DNA from: Methanoplanus limicola DSM 2279
GTDB taxonomy: Archaea > Halobacteriota > Methanomicrobia > Methanomicrobiales > Methanomicrobiaceae
Assembly: GCF_000243255.1 (NCBI RefSeq)
Contig: NZ_CM001436.1
Location: forward strand, 2,526,635 to 2,590,634
Direction of reading: 5' to 3'
DNA: 64,000 bases
The notes beneath the pieces were generated by a model, which searched no databases, was not told the DNA's origin, and worked only from the letters and a program-made list of their open reading frames with translations. Within the stretch, counting starts at the first letter, position 1; every line of letters begins with the position of its first letter. Below are positions 62,649 through 64,000 of this stretch, piece by piece. The position numbers and the translations under genes are program-made.

Positions 62649-63500
62649 TTAAATTACCTCATAATTCCGGTTAAAATCCCTTCCGTAAATCCGCCCGACA
62701 GAAACAGAGACGTTTTCGGTATCCGCCGGAACAGGGTCTGTACGTATAAAAAATCCAATCGCATCACCGTCCCACCTGACAGAGTTAAAGCGTGTAAACT
62801 CCTCTGCATCCCTGCCGGTTACAGAAATACTGCCGTTCAGCACAGGTCCGGGTGGCATATTGCTCTTATTCTGCGGGGTTGCAACCTCTTTGATAAACAT
62901 TGCATGGGCCACAAAGTAAAACTCTGAACTCTTATTGGTAAACTCTGCGGACTCAAGTTTTACATCAAGACCGTCCTTGCAGAAAGATATCCCCGGATAC
63001 AATTTCATGTTCAGTGCACCCCTGGATTCAACATCATCGGGAAGTTTCTGAGCATACATCTCCGGATTGGAAGGCGTGATCATCGGCCCCTGGCTCACTT
63101 TCCGGTCAATTACATCGCCCGAACTTCCGACTGTGATGGTTATATACTGCAAAAGTCCGTATCCTTTGGAAGGATATGGCGAGAAATGAAATGTATAGAT
63201 GGTTTTTCCGTCTTCTCCGACTGTAACTTTGCTTTCATACTCTCCAGGATCGCTGCCCCCGGTCACATTGGTGAGGGCAGAATCATTAAGGGCGATTAAC
63301 AGTGCCTCATCTTCGGTAATTCCACCGTCCTCCTGAATACACCCACATACTGCACAGACGGATATTATTGTGACTGCCACCATTATTGTTATCATTATAG
63401 CCGGCAACCTGCCGGACATATGTCCCAAATTTATATCTAAATCCAAATCATCTAATTTCATTTTATTACTCAACGGAATTTTATTCATAGCCCACTTCAA
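62649..63500 (-). CDS. Membrane-anchored PepSY-like protein
   Basis: 283 residues from the first ATG; the fourth codon gives an ATG as well. A membrane segment at about 34-52 ends CAVCGC, which could be a lipobox. Then TEDEALLIALNDSALT and DGKTIYTFHFSP recall PepSY-type repeats, and a beta-rich C-terminal domain follows. It is 3 bases before the membrane-protein gene. Similar in its N-terminal domain to the next gene, so they may share descent. Confidence 0.6.
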   Translation of the reverse strand: MKWAMNKIPLSNKMKLDDLDLDINLGHMSGRLPAIMITIMVAVTIISVCAVCGCIQEDGGITEDEALLIALNDSALTNVTGGSDPGEYESKVTVGEDGKTIYTFHFSPYPSKGYGLLQYITITVGSSGDVIDRKVSQGPMITPSNPEMYAQKLPDDVESRGALNMKLYPGISFCKDGLDVKLESAEFTNKSSEFYFVAHAMFIKEVATPQNKSNMPPGPVLNGSISVTGRDAEEFTRFNSVRWDGDAIGFFIRTDPVPADTENVSVSVGRIYGRDFNRNYEVI

Positions 63501-63549
63501 TCATATGTTTTTTTTATACATCCCGAATTCTTTATTTATGTCCGGAAAT

Positions 63550-64000
63550 TCACTCATTTTTGCCGGAACTATTCAGCAGGAGATCAGCACGGGTACTCTT
63601 ACCGGAAAAGTATTCCGGTGGAATAATATGCAGCGGTTCATGTATGCCGGATTTCCGGTACACAACCCTGCCATTCACACTGGATATGGAAACTTTGCTT
63701 ATATTGTAATCTTCAGTCTGTATCCTGAAATTATAGATTATATTTCCATCATTCTGACCTGTCACATCAAATGTGTAATACGGCTGCCCATCCATCATGT
63801 ACGGTGAAATGCCCTGATCTCTGATATCTGATAGTGCCAGTTCCAGTGCCTCATCATGACTCACATGATGAATATCATTATTATCCCCGTTCATCATCCC
63901 CGGAGGTCTTGGCGGCGGATATGAACCTCCGACATATACAACCCTTCCGTCCATGCTTACCATCGGAATCACCTGTCCGGCCGGAAAACCGTCATCGGCA
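63550..64000 (-). CDS. PepSY-like secreted protein, C-terminal part only
   Basis: The frame is open to the right window edge; about 150 codons are seen. A Pro/Gly-rich stretch (SYPPPRPPGMMNGD) follows an end-of-domain piece VVYVGG, then a PepSY-like domain (HDEALELALSDIRDQG ... YYTFDVTGQNDGNIIYNF ... ISSVNGRVVYRKSG). Two such domains in tandem are likely, since VSMDGRVVYVGG before the linker repeats the VNGRVVYRKSG pattern. Start lies outside. Confidence 0.6.
   Translation of the reverse strand, partial: ADDGFPAGQVIPMVSMDGRVVYVGGSYPPPRPPGMMNGDNNDIHHVSHDEALELALSDIRDQGISPYMMDGQPYYTFDVTGQNDGNIIYNFRIQTEDYNISKVSISSVNGRVVYRKSGIHEPLHIIPPEYFSGKSTRADLLLNSSGKNE

Overview
The window looks like a chromosome segment of a methanogenic archaeon, most likely Methanomicrobiales (Methanoplanus/Methanolacinia-like; genus is a guess). 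The reasons are the methanogenesis marker radical-SAM enzyme Mmp10, Sep-tRNA:Cys-tRNA synthase (SepCysS), an MTH865-family protein, a cob(I)alamin adenosyltransferase, Thr and Cys tRNAs of archaeal type, TATA boxes, and a mix of leaderless and GGAGG-led genes.

Layout. (1) 1-2853: right end of an integrated virus-like element. A tyrosine integrase lies against tRNA-Thr(CGT). It is followed by a ribbon-helix-helix-type regulator with three palindromes, then a leftward run of very small secreted or membrane proteins led by a procoat-like protein. The gene set resembles an inovirus. (2) 2854-8130: housekeeping genes (DUF3467, Cas4-like nuclease, cobO, gdhA, mmp10) and two near-identical tRNA-Thr(TGT) genes. 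(3) 8.1-35.3 kb: a large sulfur, cysteine and cofactor island. It holds a HesA/MoeB E1-like protein, three beta-grasp sulfur carriers, cysK, a CysE-MIP18 fusion, LarE, moaE, nadA, a radical-SAM gene with an internal TGA, TtuA, a ferredoxin, FdhD, two cysteine desulfurases, two tRNA-Cys genes, SepCysS, MetY, MetX-CBS, ThiI and IscU. It is broken by an IS66-type element, an ISH3-type element whose terminal repeats and 5-bp target duplication are visible, and an IS1634 remnant. (4) 35.3-44.4 kb: regulators, MTH865, an HxlR/Hcp divergon, a cation diffusion facilitator, a GYD protein, a serine hydrolase and two DUF1670 paralogues. (5) 44.4-60 kb: an AT-rich accessory region with a broken PIN toxin locus inside a 204-bp direct repeat, a DUF4143 ATPase, a four-gene putative defence operon ending in a 1763-residue DEAH helicase with DUF1998 (DruE-like), and a YaaA/AlbA fusion. 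(6) 60-64 kb: a leftward operon of membrane or secreted proteins, cut by the window edge.

How the genes work together. The most striking signal is a repeated palindrome, TTCACAATTGTGAA or TTCACATATGTGAA. It lies at the promoter of a small winged-helix gene, cysK, a Cys-containing XRE regulator (divergent from a MoaD-like gene), nadA, a radical-SAM gene, and both tRNA-Cys genes, one of which appears co-transcribed with SepCysS. This suggests one repressor co-ordinating free-cysteine synthesis, tRNA-dependent cysteine synthesis, sulfur-carrier chemistry and the supply of tRNA-Cys itself. A second, different palindrome pair is shared only by the promoters of the two cysteine desulfurase genes, which face opposite directions 6 kb apart. 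Cysteine can therefore be made by O-acetylserine (CysE/CysK) or on the tRNA (SepCysS), homocysteine by MetX/MetY, and sulfane sulfur mobilised by the desulfurases for IscU, ThiI, TtuA, LarE and FdhD.
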